Below, in pieces: positions 16,107 to 24,761 of a DNA stretch of 64,000 bases. Under the pieces are notes generated by a model, which searched no databases, was not told where the DNA came from, and saw only the letters and a program-made list of their open reading frames with translations. The position numbers and the translations under genes were made by a program. This DNA is from Blastomonas ursincola (GTDB taxonomy: Bacteria > Pseudomonadota > Alphaproteobacteria > Sphingomonadales > Sphingomonadaceae), in contig NZ_VDES01000001.1 in the NCBI RefSeq assembly GCF_013607875.1, positions 372,001 through 436,000 on the forward strand, given 5' to 3'. The stretch's first letter is position 1. Each line of letters opens with the position of its first letter.

Positions 16107-18269
16107 TCAGTACGCCAGGATCGCATTGAAAAGCACCGAATAAAAGAGGTCTGACTTGCCCGATTGGGTGAACAGGTCGCGGAAGCCGCGCGAGGGATCG
16201 AAGATTGCGCCCGACAGGCGGAACACCAGATTCTGGTTGGCATTGGGCCGCCAGATCGCCGCCGCCGAAACGTCCCAGCCGATCGACGAAGGCACCGTGC
16301 CCTCCTGGCGCAGTGCCTCAATCGTATCGGTCTTGTGGAACCACAGATGGTTCACGTTCGCCGACAGGCGGGTCGTCGTGCTCAGATCGAAATCTGCGCC
16401 TGCGCCGAGCAGCACCGTGCCCGGATTGTTGAAGTTCGACTGGCCCTGTTCCTTAGAGGAACGAAGGTTGTTCAATATGCCGTTGCGGGTGTTGACGCCC
16501 ACCGCGCGACCGCCGCCCGCGAACGGGATGACCTGGCGAATCCAGTAGCTGGTATCGGCCCCCGCGAAGATCGGGTTCTCGAAGATCGCGTCGAACCCGG
16601 CCTCGGTATCGTTATAGGGATCGCCGTCGCCGCTGGCGAACAGGCCCTGCAGCCGGAAGCGCGCCCAGTCATTGTCGTAGCTGAGCTCTGCCGCGCCGAA
16701 ATAGCTGCGGATCTTGGCCTCGCGGCTGGTGAAGAAGCTATTGCGGTCCTCGCCGAACGCGCCATAGGCTTGGCCGGTGATGTTGATCCGGCCGATACGG
16801 CCGTCGATCGCATAGCCGAGATACACGACATCATATTCGCGGCTGCGCAGGTCGCCAAGCAGCGCCGGGCGCACCGGGAAGCCGTTATCGTCGATCTTGA
16901 GCTCGCGCCCGCCTTCGCGGTTCATGTTGTAGGTGACCGAAACCTGGCTGGTCAGGCCGACCACCGGAAAATCCTGGCGATAGACATTGGCGAAGAACAC
17001 CCAGTCGTCGCGCGGGGTATCGACCACGCTGTTGAGGCCCGAATTGGTATCCTTTTCCAGCCGCCAGAACGCGCCGAGATTGAACTGGAAGCGGTTGTTG
17101 TCGCGGTTGCCGAACAGGCGGATGCCGAGCTGGTTGTCCTGGAACAGGAAGCCGCGGAAATCGGCCTGCATCGGCTGCACGCCCGCGCGCAGCGAGATGA
17201 AATCGTAGCGCGAGCTGTCATACTGGCCGAGGTGATAGTCGATGAACGCTTCCTGCACGCCCACGAAATGGTCGGTGCGGTGCGTCGGGCGCGAAGGCTC
17301 GACGAACAGGATGCGCCGCTCGTTGACATCGACATGGTTGACCTGTGCCGCGAGCACGAGCCGATATTCGATCGCGGGCGGCTTGTACGCGGTCTCGCCC
17401 TTGAGCAGCGAGAAGCCGGCGATCACCGTCTGCGCGACCACCAGCGAATCCGCGCGGCCGAACACGTCGAGGCTGTCGGGGCGCGCGGTGGTCTGCACGC
17501 CCACCGGGGTCGGGAAGCTGCGCGGCTCGATCACCGTGTCCGAGACCACATTGGCGATGAAGAACCAGTCGTCCTCCTTGAGGAAGCTCGGACGCTTGCC
17601 TTCGGGCAGCGGCCGGTCTCCCTTGAGCACATTCTGGTGATAGGGGTCGAGCTTCGAGCGGCAGACGTTCGAAAGGTTCGGGTAGAGCCCGTAAATCGAC
17701 TGGTCGCCGCCCTTGGTCGGGCAGAGCGAGGTGACGATGCGCCAGCGATCAGGCACCGGGAATTCGTCGGTCGGGAAGGCCTCGGGCGCGGGCGCACGCA
17801 CCGCGCCGGGATTGTCCTGCGTCACGCGGTCGGGCAGCTTCTTTTCGAGCCCAGGACGGCGGCGATCGTCGATCAGCGCCTCGTCGGCATCGATCGTTTC
17901 GGCATCCGCGTCAGGTGCCGCTGGCGGCATCGCGCCCGGCGCCGGCGGCGCTTCCTGGTCCGCAGTGAGCAGCAGCTCGTCCTCGCCTGCCCCCCAGAAG
18001 AACAGGCTGTGATCCCCCACCGCGCGCGGCGAGCTCAGCCTGTGCGGCGCCGGCACAACCGCCTTGAGGGTCGGGGCCAGAGCCGGTGCAGCCAGCTGCG
18101 GGGTCATCTCGTTCAGTGCGAGGCTCCGCCCCAGATCGGCAGCGATCAGTGCCGCGATGGCCGTTTGCGGCCCCTGTTGCGCGACAGGCTCGACGGCCGG
18201 ATCGCCCACCACATCGCCAGTCCCGGCGAAAGCCACGATCGGGATGAGGGCGACGAGCGGCACGGTCAT
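16107..18269 (-). CDS. Probable outer-membrane beta-barrel protein (porin-like, 720 aa)
   Basis: A signal peptide (MTVPLVALIPIVAFAG) is followed by a Pro/Ala-rich, acidic N-terminal region (about 20-160). A long C-terminal part is built of alternating amphipathic strands, for example SRYDFISLRAGVQPMQADFR, NQLGIRLFGNRDNNRFQFNL and INITGQAYGAFGEDRNS. It ends in aromatic/hydrophobic FYSVLFNAILAY, the kind of C-terminal signal used by the BAM complex. No haem motifs. Its ATG directly follows the stop of the lipoprotein gene (TAAATG). Lying between multihaem cytochrome genes, it could provide the sheath of a porin-cytochrome conduit; that role is inferred. Confidence 0.8.
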   Translation of the reverse strand: MTVPLVALIPIVAFAGTGDVVGDPAVEPVAQQGPQTAIAALIAADLGRSLALNEMTPQLAAPALAPTLKAVVPAPHRLSSPRAVGDHSLFFWGAGEDELLLTADQEAPPAPGAMPPAAPDADAETIDADEALIDDRRRPGLEKKLPDRVTQDNPGAVRAPAPEAFPTDEFPVPDRWRIVTSLCPTKGGDQSIYGLYPNLSNVCRSKLDPYHQNVLKGDRPLPEGKRPSFLKEDDWFFIANVVSDTVIEPRSFPTPVGVQTTARPDSLDVFGRADSLVVAQTVIAGFSLLKGETAYKPPAIEYRLVLAAQVNHVDVNERRILFVEPSRPTHRTDHFVGVQEAFIDYHLGQYDSSRYDFISLRAGVQPMQADFRGFLFQDNQLGIRLFGNRDNNRFQFNLGAFWRLEKDTNSGLNSVVDTPRDDWVFFANVYRQDFPVVGLTSQVSVTYNMNREGGRELKIDDNGFPVRPALLGDLRSREYDVVYLGYAIDGRIGRINITGQAYGAFGEDRNSFFTSREAKIRSYFGAAELSYDNDWARFRLQGLFASGDGDPYNDTEAGFDAIFENPIFAGADTSYWIRQVIPFAGGGRAVGVNTRNGILNNLRSSKEQGQSNFNNPGTVLLGAGADFDLSTTTRLSANVNHLWFHKTDTIEALRQEGTVPSSIGWDVSAAAIWRPNANQNLVFRLSGAIFDPSRGFRDLFTQSGKSDLFYSVLFNAILAY

Positions 18270-20252
18270 TTACAGACCCTCGCAGACGTTCTGGGTGTTG
18301 GTGTCGAGGAATGGCGCGAACGGGCAGCTGACATAGCGCAGCCGCACCTGGGCATTGCCGACATTCACCACGATCCGGTCTGCGCGGATATCCTTGGGCG
18401 CATTGCCGATGCCGCCGACCCGTAGGCCGCCATTGTTGAGCCCCAGGAAACTGACCATGTCGTCTTGGTCGATGCCGTCACCCGACACGCCGATGCCTCC
18501 GACCAGGGTGTTGCCGCGATAGATCGGCACCGATCCGGGGAAGATCTGGATGCCGTTCTGCAGCCGGTTCTGCCCCTGAACCACGTCGGGCAAGGCGGTG
18601 CAACGCTGCGCGGTATCGGTCGGCGATGCACCGGAAACGAACTGCGCGTGCTGAATGATATTGGCGGCAATCAACTGGACCTGCAGCCCGACCGCGAACG
18701 GATTGAAATCCTCTATCGGGCGCGAGAACGGCCCCGGCGGACGGCCAAGCTCGCCATCGGGGAAATAGGGCCGCGACAAATTGCCATTGGCACGGTCTGA
18801 AAAGGCCGTCTTGCCGGTGAGTGCTTGCGGATCGTTGAGGAACGTCCGCACCGCCTGGACGAACGGCGCGACACCGCCGCCTGCAGACTGCAGATTAGAC
18901 GCGGCTACCGCGTTCGAGAAGAACGCCGCCGTGCGCGCCTTTTGCAGCGACACGTCGGTGCCGAAGATCGGCGCATCGGGCGACCGGACGATGCCCAGCA
19001 CCTGGCCGTGCGTATCGACGATCGAGATCGTCGCCTGCATGCGGCTGTCGAGCGGACGGCGGATTTGCGCGCGCGCCCGCGTCAGCACCGTGAACGCCTC
19101 TTCGAGCACGGCGCGCACCTCGGCAGCGCTGAGCGGCTGGGTGACCGATGTTGCATCGGTCCCGGCGCGGATCGGATAACGGTTGTTGCCCGATCCGTCG
19201 GTCAGGATGAACGCATCGCTATTGGCGAATTCGGCTGCCCGCGCGGCGCGGATGCCCGAGGCTTCGGTGCCATAGGGCGTGCCCGCAATGATCGCGGCAT
19301 TGGCATAGCCGCGGACCGCGATCAGGCTGCCGGCGCTACCGTTGATCGCCGCGAAATTGGTCGAGAGCGGACCGATATCGCCGGCAACGATATCGCTGAA
19401 ACGCAGCGTCGTGCCGTCCACAGTGATGCGGTCGGCGCGGATCGCTTCGGGCGCAGCAAAGCCCTGGGTGCCGGCAAAGGCGATCGCCTCTTCGGAATCG
19501 ATATCGCGGTCGAGGATATTGGGGTCGAAGCCGTAATCGCCATCGCCCATCACGCCGATCGCGCCGACGACAACGCCATTCTTGTACAGCGGCAAGCCGC
19601 CTGCATCGGCAGCCAGACCCAGCGGCGAGCGCTTGGGACCGATGAACGCGCTGGTACCGCCTGCCGACTGGAAACGGGAGGACAGGTCCGAACAGGGCAG
19701 CTGGCTGAACTGCACGCCGAACAGCGGTCCGCTTTCCAGGCCGCGGGTCGAGGGTGCAGGCGGGAAATGCTGCTGGACGATCTGGCTTGCGGTGCGGGTC
19801 GAAAAGGCATTGCCGCCGCTCGACAGATAGGCGCCGGTGACCGCCTTGGCGATCGAGGCCATTTCGGCGGGCACATCGAGCCCCTGCGCATCGACGAACG
19901 GATTGTTGAGTCCCGCCTCGGTCATCGCGCTGGTTCGCGCGGTGGCGCGCGCGCCGTTCATCCGGAACACCGCCAGCACGTTGCCGACGCGGTCGACCAC
20001 GGAGATGACCGAGGGCAGATTGCGCCGCTGCGCCTCGCCCACCGCCTGCGCGATGATCTGCTGCACCTCGCCCACGGTCAGCGCTTCCTGCGCCGGCGCG
20101 GTAAAATTGCCGCCCGCTGGCGGCGGCGTGGGATTGGGCGTCGGCGTCGGGCTGGGCGCCGGCGTGGTGCCGCTGCTGTTGCCGCCCCCGCAGGAGCTGA
20201 GCACCAGCGCCATCGCCGCGAGCGATGCCGTCATCTTGCCAATCCGCATCAT
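18270..20252 (-). CDS. Lipoprotein with two GlcG/HbpS-type haem-binding-like domains
   Basis: A 660-aa lipoprotein: lipobox LSSC (Cys21), then a Thr/Pro-rich linker (about 29-46). Two related domains follow (about 55-300 and 375-645). Each has the family signatures: SVISVVDRVGNVLAVFRMNG and ATISIVDTHGQVLGIVRSPD near their starts, and VVVGAIGVMGDGDYG and LVGGIGVSGDGIDQDDM later. GlcG/HbpS (DUF336) domains bind haem in some proteins. Here two copies sit on one membrane-anchored chain with large inserts. It is the second gene of the cytochrome operon. A role in haem delivery, or as an electron-transfer partner, is inferred. Confidence 0.82.
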   Translation of the reverse strand: MMRIGKMTASLAAMALVLSSCGGGNSSGTTPAPSPTPTPNPTPPPAGGNFTAPAQEALTVGEVQQIIAQAVGEAQRRNLPSVISVVDRVGNVLAVFRMNGARATARTSAMTEAGLNNPFVDAQGLDVPAEMASIAKAVTGAYLSSGGNAFSTRTASQIVQQHFPPAPSTRGLESGPLFGVQFSQLPCSDLSSRFQSAGGTSAFIGPKRSPLGLAADAGGLPLYKNGVVVGAIGVMGDGDYGFDPNILDRDIDSEEAIAFAGTQGFAAPEAIRADRITVDGTTLRFSDIVAGDIGPLSTNFAAINGSAGSLIAVRGYANAAIIAGTPYGTEASGIRAARAAEFANSDAFILTDGSGNNRYPIRAGTDATSVTQPLSAAEVRAVLEEAFTVLTRARAQIRRPLDSRMQATISIVDTHGQVLGIVRSPDAPIFGTDVSLQKARTAAFFSNAVAASNLQSAGGGVAPFVQAVRTFLNDPQALTGKTAFSDRANGNLSRPYFPDGELGRPPGPFSRPIEDFNPFAVGLQVQLIAANIIQHAQFVSGASPTDTAQRCTALPDVVQGQNRLQNGIQIFPGSVPIYRGNTLVGGIGVSGDGIDQDDMVSFLGLNNGGLRVGGIGNAPKDIRADRIVVNVGNAQVRLRYVSCPFAPFLDTNTQNVCEGL

Positions 20253-20347
20253 GCGCAGAAACTCCGCCCGGATGCGACCCGGCCCGACATCAAGAAACTG
20301 AACTCACCAAAACGTCCCACCTTGGTCATCTCCCTGGCCAGCCGGTC

Positions 20348-21790
20348 CTATTGCAGCGACCGGATGGTCCGCACTGCGCCCCCCAGCGCCCGGCGGAATT
20401 CGAGCGGCTTGTAGCCATTGGGCTCTGCCACGGCGGCATAGGCCTGGTTGATCTGCGCCCGGAGCGACGTTGCGGCGCCCCCGGAAACCTGGCCCTGGTT
20501 CACAAGACCGCTGAGCAGCGTATCCACCGCCATCACCGCCTGCACGCTGCCTTCATAATCGGTATAGCGCGGGCTGATCGCCTCGCTGGCAATCGCTTCC
20601 ATGATCGAGAAGGTCTGCGCGCGGGTGAAGTCGCTGCGGCTGAACTGGTCGGCCAGCGCCATCGCTGTCTGGCGAAGCCGGTTGGCTGCCTCGACCGCTG
20701 GACCGCGACCCTGCGCCATGGCGGCGTGGAAGGCGCGCGCCTGCGACTCATATTGCTGCGCCAGGCCAGGCGCCGCGATCCGCACCGCTGCCGAGAGCAT
20801 GATCATGTTCTCGTCATTATAGGGCGGCATGCCGGTTGGAATCGGGCGACCGGGATTGGCCAGTGCGGTCGGGCGCGCATCTTCCTCGTCATAGATGCGG
20901 CGGTGGCAGCTATGGCAGTCGAAGAAATAGAATTCGGGGAACACGCCTTCGGTGCCAAGGCCCGGCTTGCCGAACAGGCTCAGCGAGCGCTCGAGCGCGA
21001 TCGCCTGGCCCACGGCCCACATGCGCATCGAGTTCGTCTTACCCTTGCGCTGGCGGTAGTCGGCGTCCTCGTCATGATGCTGGGTCAGCGTCGAGAACAG
21101 GTCGAGCTCGAACGAGATGCGCGGATGACCCGCTGCCATGATGCGGTGGTTGACGAACTGCCCCGGCGCATCATTGCCCAGATGGCAATCGAGGCACACG
21201 CCCGCGCGCGCTTGGGCATTCTCGAGCGGGATCATGCCCTGCGAGACGTTGCGGGCATGGCTGGTGCCGGTGGCATAATGGCTCGACAGCCAGCCCGAGG
21301 CAGCACCATGACAGGCCTCGCAGCTCACGCCGTCATTGACCTGGAAGCGCGGCCCTTTCGCTGCAGCCGGAGTCGAATGGCATCCCAGGCACATCGCGGC
21401 CGAACGCGGATCACCGATGCCCAGCTTCTTGCCGATGGCCAGGCTGCGCGGTTCGCCCAGAACGCGGAAAGCGCGGCTGTGCGCACCGCCCGGGGTCGAT
21501 TCTTCCTGCCAGCGCCACAGCTCGTCCTGCCGAACAACCTCACCATCGGCCTCGTTGCGGCCATGACAGGTCGATCCCGCACAGCTGCCCACGCCCATAT
21601 GCGTGCCGCGCGCAGCAGCGCTCGCCGCCTGCGCCTCGAGCCGCTCAGCCGCCGCGAAATTCGCGATGAAAAAAGCGCCGATCGCCAGGGCAAGACAGGT
21701 CGCGCCCGCAATCGCGGCACGGATTCCACCCAAGCGTTGAACGGCCAAGAGCCATGTATTGTGCATCGTCGCTTTTACCCCCGGCTCCAT
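20348..21790 (-). CDS. Multihaem (pentahaem) c-type cytochrome, c554-like
   Basis: A 480-aa protein with an N-terminal signal-anchor (IRAAIAGATCLALAIGAFFIA). Four CXXCH sites are visible (CLGCH, CEACH, CLDCH, CHSCH), plus an unusual CX4CH site (CAGSTCH) as the first, giving five potential haems. The GVGSCAGSTCHGRNE start and the KKLGIGDPRSAAMCLGCHST region resemble cytochrome c554-type modules. The C-terminal third (after about residue 300) is helical and haem-free. It is the first gene of the four-gene operon and may carry electrons from the inner membrane to the periplasm. An ATG at 21766 (MHNTWLLAV) is an alternative start. Confidence 0.85.
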   Translation of the reverse strand: MEPGVKATMHNTWLLAVQRLGGIRAAIAGATCLALAIGAFFIANFAAAERLEAQAASAAARGTHMGVGSCAGSTCHGRNEADGEVVRQDELWRWQEESTPGGAHSRAFRVLGEPRSLAIGKKLGIGDPRSAAMCLGCHSTPAAAKGPRFQVNDGVSCEACHGAASGWLSSHYATGTSHARNVSQGMIPLENAQARAGVCLDCHLGNDAPGQFVNHRIMAAGHPRISFELDLFSTLTQHHDEDADYRQRKGKTNSMRMWAVGQAIALERSLSLFGKPGLGTEGVFPEFYFFDCHSCHRRIYDEEDARPTALANPGRPIPTGMPPYNDENMIMLSAAVRIAAPGLAQQYESQARAFHAAMAQGRGPAVEAANRLRQTAMALADQFSRSDFTRAQTFSIMEAIASEAISPRYTDYEGSVQAVMAVDTLLSGLVNQGQVSGGAATSLRAQINQAYAAVAEPNGYKPLEFRRALGGAVRTIRSLQ

Positions 21791-21998
21791 GCGGAACCGG
21801 CCCCCGATAGACTAACGATGCGACCCCTTAGTCTTGTCTTGCCGTCTCTTATCGCCGGTTCGTCCAGCAGTTTCAAGGCAATCCTTCAGGCGCCGCCGCA
21901 AAAATCTGTGGCCATCGGCAAGCCTCGCCCTCCCCCCGCGCTGCTTGTCGCAGCGCAGCATCTTTGCCATGGTGGCACGCAGATCAGGGAGGACGTGA

Positions 21999-22676
21999 AT
22001 GACGCTCGGCTTGGGATTCGCAAATGGCGCATGGCTCGGGCATCTGTCATTCATGATCCTGGCGATCGCGCTGATCGCTCCCCCCATGCCCTGGATGCGA
22101 GTCGGCATCGTGCTCTCTGCCCTGGCCGGGCTCGGCTATGCGCTGGGGTTTGCCAATGATCTGGGTCTGGCGCTATGGTTCCTCGTGCTCCTGGTCATCG
22201 GCGCGTCGATGCTGCTGCGCTATCTGATGGCGGAGCGCGGTTCGCGCTTTTCTGCCGAAGAAGAGGCGCTGCGGGCGAGCTTCATGGGCGACATGACCCG
22301 CGCTGGCGCCCGCCATCTGATGGACCAGGGCAACTGGATCACTGGCCGGGCCGGCGAAGTGCTGATCAACGAGGGCGAGGCTATCAGCCATCTGTTCTAT
22401 CTCCACGACGGCCAGGCAGAGATCACTCTGCACGGCGCACATGTCGGCAGCGTCACCAGCGGCGACCTGATCGGCGATGCGACCGCATTGAGCGGCGAAC
22501 CTGCGACCGGCACGGTCACGCTCGCTACCAACAGCCGCTTCTGGTGCGTCTCTGCCCCCAAGCTGCGGCAATATCTCGAACTCCACCCCGATGCGCGCAC
22601 GGTGATGGAGCGCCAGATCAACCAGGCGCTCGAGGGCAAGCTGAGAGCCGCCAATGCGGCGCTGGCGGGGGGTTAA
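21999..22676 (+). CDS. Membrane-anchored cyclic-nucleotide-binding (Popeye-like) protein
   Basis: A 225-aa protein. Three hydrophobic helices lie at about residues 12-29, 35-52 and 56-73. They are followed by a cNMP-binding-type beta-roll at about 95-210 (AGEVLINEGEAISHLFYLHDGQAEI, VGSVTSGDLIGDATALSG). The order of three TM helices then a cNBD matches Popeye-domain proteins rather than CRP regulators, and there is no DNA-binding HTH. An AGGGAGGA ribosome site precedes the ATG. It diverges from the multihaem operon with about 208 bases between, so it may sense a nucleotide signal linked to that system. The phosphate-binding cassette is not canonical, so binding is unproven. Confidence 0.8.
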   Translation: MTLGLGFANGAWLGHLSFMILAIALIAPPMPWMRVGIVLSALAGLGYALGFANDLGLALWFLVLLVIGASMLLRYLMAERGSRFSAEEEALRASFMGDMTRAGARHLMDQGNWITGRAGEVLINEGEAISHLFYLHDGQAEITLHGAHVGSVTSGDLIGDATALSGEPATGTVTLATNSRFWCVSAPKLRQYLELHPDARTVMERQINQALEGKLRAANAALAGG

Positions 22677-22705
22677 AATGCCGCTCCGGTCGCAGAATAG
22701 CTGTC

Positions 22706-22784
22706 GTCACCCACGCGAACGCGGGGGTCCCGCTAAGCCGCAAGCCGCTCGCTGAAGCGGGATTCCCGCGTTCGCGGGAATGAC
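22706..22784. repeat. REP-like palindromic pair, copy 2
   Basis: A 79-base element with the same arms as the copy at 4576. It lies between the convergent cNMP-protein gene and the fasciclin gene, where it may act as a terminator. The left arm has one substitution (CCACGCGAACG). Confidence 0.85.
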
Positions 22785-22808
22785 CGAAAAAGGGCTAGGG
22801 ATCAGAGG

Positions 22809-23405
22809 CTATTGCTGCGGCTCGAGCACCTGGCCGATCACGTGCACCATGCCGTTGCTGGCAGCCAGATCAGCCTGCTGGATCGAACCGACATCACCGC
22901 TGGCATCGGACAGACGCACCTGATCGAGCTCGATCGAGGCGTTGATCTTCTCGCCCTGCAGCGTGGTCAGCTCGATGCTGCCGCCCTTGTCGCCAATCTG
23001 CTTGCGCAGGTCCGCAACCGTGAGGCGGCCGGGGATGATGTGATAGTTGAGCACCGCTGCCAGCTTCGCCTTGTTCTCTGGCAGCAGCAGGTCGGCAAGC
23101 GCATCGACGCCCAGCTTGTCGAACGCCCCATTGTCGGGAGCAAAGAGCGTCATCGGCTTGTCCGCCGCCAGAGCCGCGCTCAGCTCGGCCGCCTTGATCG
23201 CACGCGCGAGCGTCGAAAGATCGGGGTTGCGCAGCACCACCTCGTCGACGCGCAGGATGGCATCGGGCTCGGCGGCCGCCTCTTCCTTGACCTCGAGACT
23301 GGCAGGATCGACCCGCTTGACCGGGTCGCCGCCGCCATCATGGCTGCCACAGCCCGCGATCATCAGGGTGAGCGCGGAAAGGGATGCTGTGGCAATCAAA
23401 CGCAT
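22809..23405 (-). CDS. Fasciclin (FAS1) domain lipoprotein
   Basis: A 198-aa lipoprotein: the signal sequence MRLIATASLSALTLMIAGC carries a lipobox at Cys19. An acidic linker is followed by one FAS1 domain (about residues 62-195) with MTLFAPDNGAFDKL, the LNYHIIPGRL (YH) motif and the closing GMVHVIGQVLEPQQ. FAS1 domains mediate adhesion or ligand binding at cell surfaces. It is probably anchored to a membrane facing the periplasm. It is the last gene of the long minus-strand run, 26 bases beyond the SDR gene. Its ligand is unknown. Confidence 0.9.
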   Translation of the reverse strand: MRLIATASLSALTLMIAGCGSHDGGGDPVKRVDPASLEVKEEAAAEPDAILRVDEVVLRNPDLSTLARAIKAAELSAALAADKPMTLFAPDNGAFDKLGVDALADLLLPENKAKLAAVLNYHIIPGRLTVADLRKQIGDKGGSIELTTLQGEKINASIELDQVRLSDASGDVGSIQQADLAASNGMVHVIGQVLEPQQ

Positions 23406-23431
23406 GTCGTTCTCCAGAATATCGCGTGCGG

Positions 23432-24214
23432 TCAGGCGTCGTCCGTCTTGTCCATGAAGACGAAGTCGCGGTCCATGCTGAGCATATGGGCACCGCCATC
23501 GACGAAAAGCAACTGGCCGGTGATCGCAGGCTCCTGCGCCAGATAACGCACCGCGCGCGCAATGTCTCCCGGCGCGGACAGACGGTGGAGCGGCATGCGC
23601 GCGGCGAGCCGCTGCATCTGCGCGTCATCATAATCGCTGGTGGCAAGCGTCAGGCCGGGCGCCACGCCGTTCACCCGCGCCTTTGCGCCGAAAGCGCGCG
23701 CCAGGGTGCGGATCGATTCGGCCAGCGCCTGTTTGGACAAGGTGTAGCTCAGCTGATCGCCATTGGGATTGCGCACGCGCTGGTCGATGATCTGGACGAT
23801 CGCGGGCACCTGCCCCTCGCCTGCCCCGGCCACGACAGCACGGGTCAGCAGCATGGGCGCGAAGAGGTTCACCGCGAAATGATCGGCCAGCATCTGCGCT
23901 GACATGCTCTGCCAGTCGTCATATTCGAACAGCGAGGCATTGTTGACCAGCAGGTCGGGCGCGCGGCCGAAATGCGCGGTCACCCGCTCGACAAGCAGCT
24001 GCGAGGCATCGCAATCGGCCAGATCGGCGGAGAAACCGTGCCACTCGGTTCCCTGCTTTGCCAGGGTCTCGGCGAGCTCGGCTTCGGGCGTCAGGTCGCT
24101 GCGACCGTGCAGCGCCAGCGCATAGCCCGCGCGCGCCAGTTCCATCGCGATCGACGCGCCCACCCGGCGAAAGCCGCCGGTGACGAGCGCCAGCGGGGCC
24201 GGGCAAGCGCTCAC
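23432..24214 (-). CDS. SDR-family oxidoreductase, pteridine/dihydrofolate reductase-like (FolM-like)
   Basis: A 260-aa short-chain dehydrogenase. The cofactor motif is LVTGGFRRVGASIA (TGxxxxxG with an Arg-rich NADPH-favouring loop), then LLVNNAS and the catalytic YTLSK (Tyr-x3-Lys). The start GTG at 24214 overlaps the folB stop (GTGA), which places it in folate/pterin metabolism. FolM-type enzymes reduce dihydromonapterin or dihydrofolate. That specificity is inferred from the neighbour and from the RR after the glycine motif. It could also be a general SDR. Confidence 0.83.
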   Translation of the reverse strand: MSACPAPLALVTGGFRRVGASIAMELARAGYALALHGRSDLTPEAELAETLAKQGTEWHGFSADLADCDASQLLVERVTAHFGRAPDLLVNNASLFEYDDWQSMSAQMLADHFAVNLFAPMLLTRAVVAGAGEGQVPAIVQIIDQRVRNPNGDQLSYTLSKQALAESIRTLARAFGAKARVNGVAPGLTLATSDYDDAQMQRLAARMPLHRLSAPGDIARAVRYLAQEPAITGQLLFVDGGAHMLSMDRDFVFMDKTDDA

Positions 24215-24594
24215 CGGCGCGTCCGGGTCAGCGTGATGCCGATCGATTCGCCCGCCTCGGCGATCGCCAGCTTGATGATCTTGACCTTGAGCCGCCGGAT
24301 GCGCGGATCCTGCAGAAACAGCGTCTCGATGACATGATCGGCCACCGCCTCGATCAGCGTGAAATGGACGCCTTCGGGCAAGGCGGTCGAGGCCGCGTGC
24401 TTGAGGTCCATGTAATTCTTGGACGCGCTGAGCGGCGTATCGGGCGCATAATGGTCCTCGGCCAGCATCTCCGCCCAGATGGTGAAGCGCAGCGGCTGGG
24501 GCAGCTTGGTCTCTTCCGAATAGATGCCGGTCAGGACGTTGACGTCGAAATCGGCGACCTCGAGGATCAGGCTATCGGGTTGGGTGTCGGTCAA
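24211..24594 (-). CDS. folB: Dihydroneopterin aldolase family protein (FolB)
   Basis: A 127-aa protein of the FolB/T-fold family, which converts 7,8-dihydroneopterin to 6-hydroxymethyl-7,8-dihydropterin in folate synthesis. Features are the opening LILEVADFDVNVLTGIYSEE, the NYMDLKHAA segment (the LDY-type strand-helix region) and FTLIEAVADHVIETL, which contains the conserved Glu-Ala region. The start is a TTG at 24594. It overlaps the SDR gene, and the REP copy at 24625 lies immediately upstream. Confidence 0.87.
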   Translation of the reverse strand: MTDTQPDSLILEVADFDVNVLTGIYSEETKLPQPLRFTIWAEMLAEDHYAPDTPLSASKNYMDLKHAASTALPEGVHFTLIEAVADHVIETLFLQDPRIRRLKVKIIKLAIAEAGESIGITLTRTRR

Positions 24595-24624
24595 ATGCTG
24601 GGCCTGTTCTAGTATATCTTCATC

Positions 24625-24704
24625 GTCACCCCCGCGAACGCAGGGGTCCCGCTTGGTTCTTACCGTCGCAGCAGAAGCGGGATTGCCGCGTTCGCGGGAA
24701 TGGC
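24625..24704. repeat. REP-like palindromic pair, copy 3
   Basis: An 80-base element between the methyltransferase gene and folB, on the same template as copies 1, 2, 4 and 5 but the most diverged (CGCAGGGGT, GATTGCCGCG, AATGGCG). Confidence 0.8.
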
Positions 24705-24761
24705 GAGGGGAATTTCACCTTTCCCGCGCGTTGGCAAATTGCGCAGCGCAGCGCAAGTGTT

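Noticed and set aside
12620-16129. A long plus-strand open frame (over 1100 codons) opposite the decahaem cytochrome gene
   Set aside because: It is antisense to a well-supported gene with ten haem motifs. In GC-rich DNA such shadow frames are common, and its translation shows only Arg/Ala/Leu/Val-rich sequence with no domain.
16164-20414. Two long plus-strand frames opposite the porin and GlcG-type lipoprotein genes
   Set aside because: Shadow frames of the real minus-strand genes; no ribosome site or domain.
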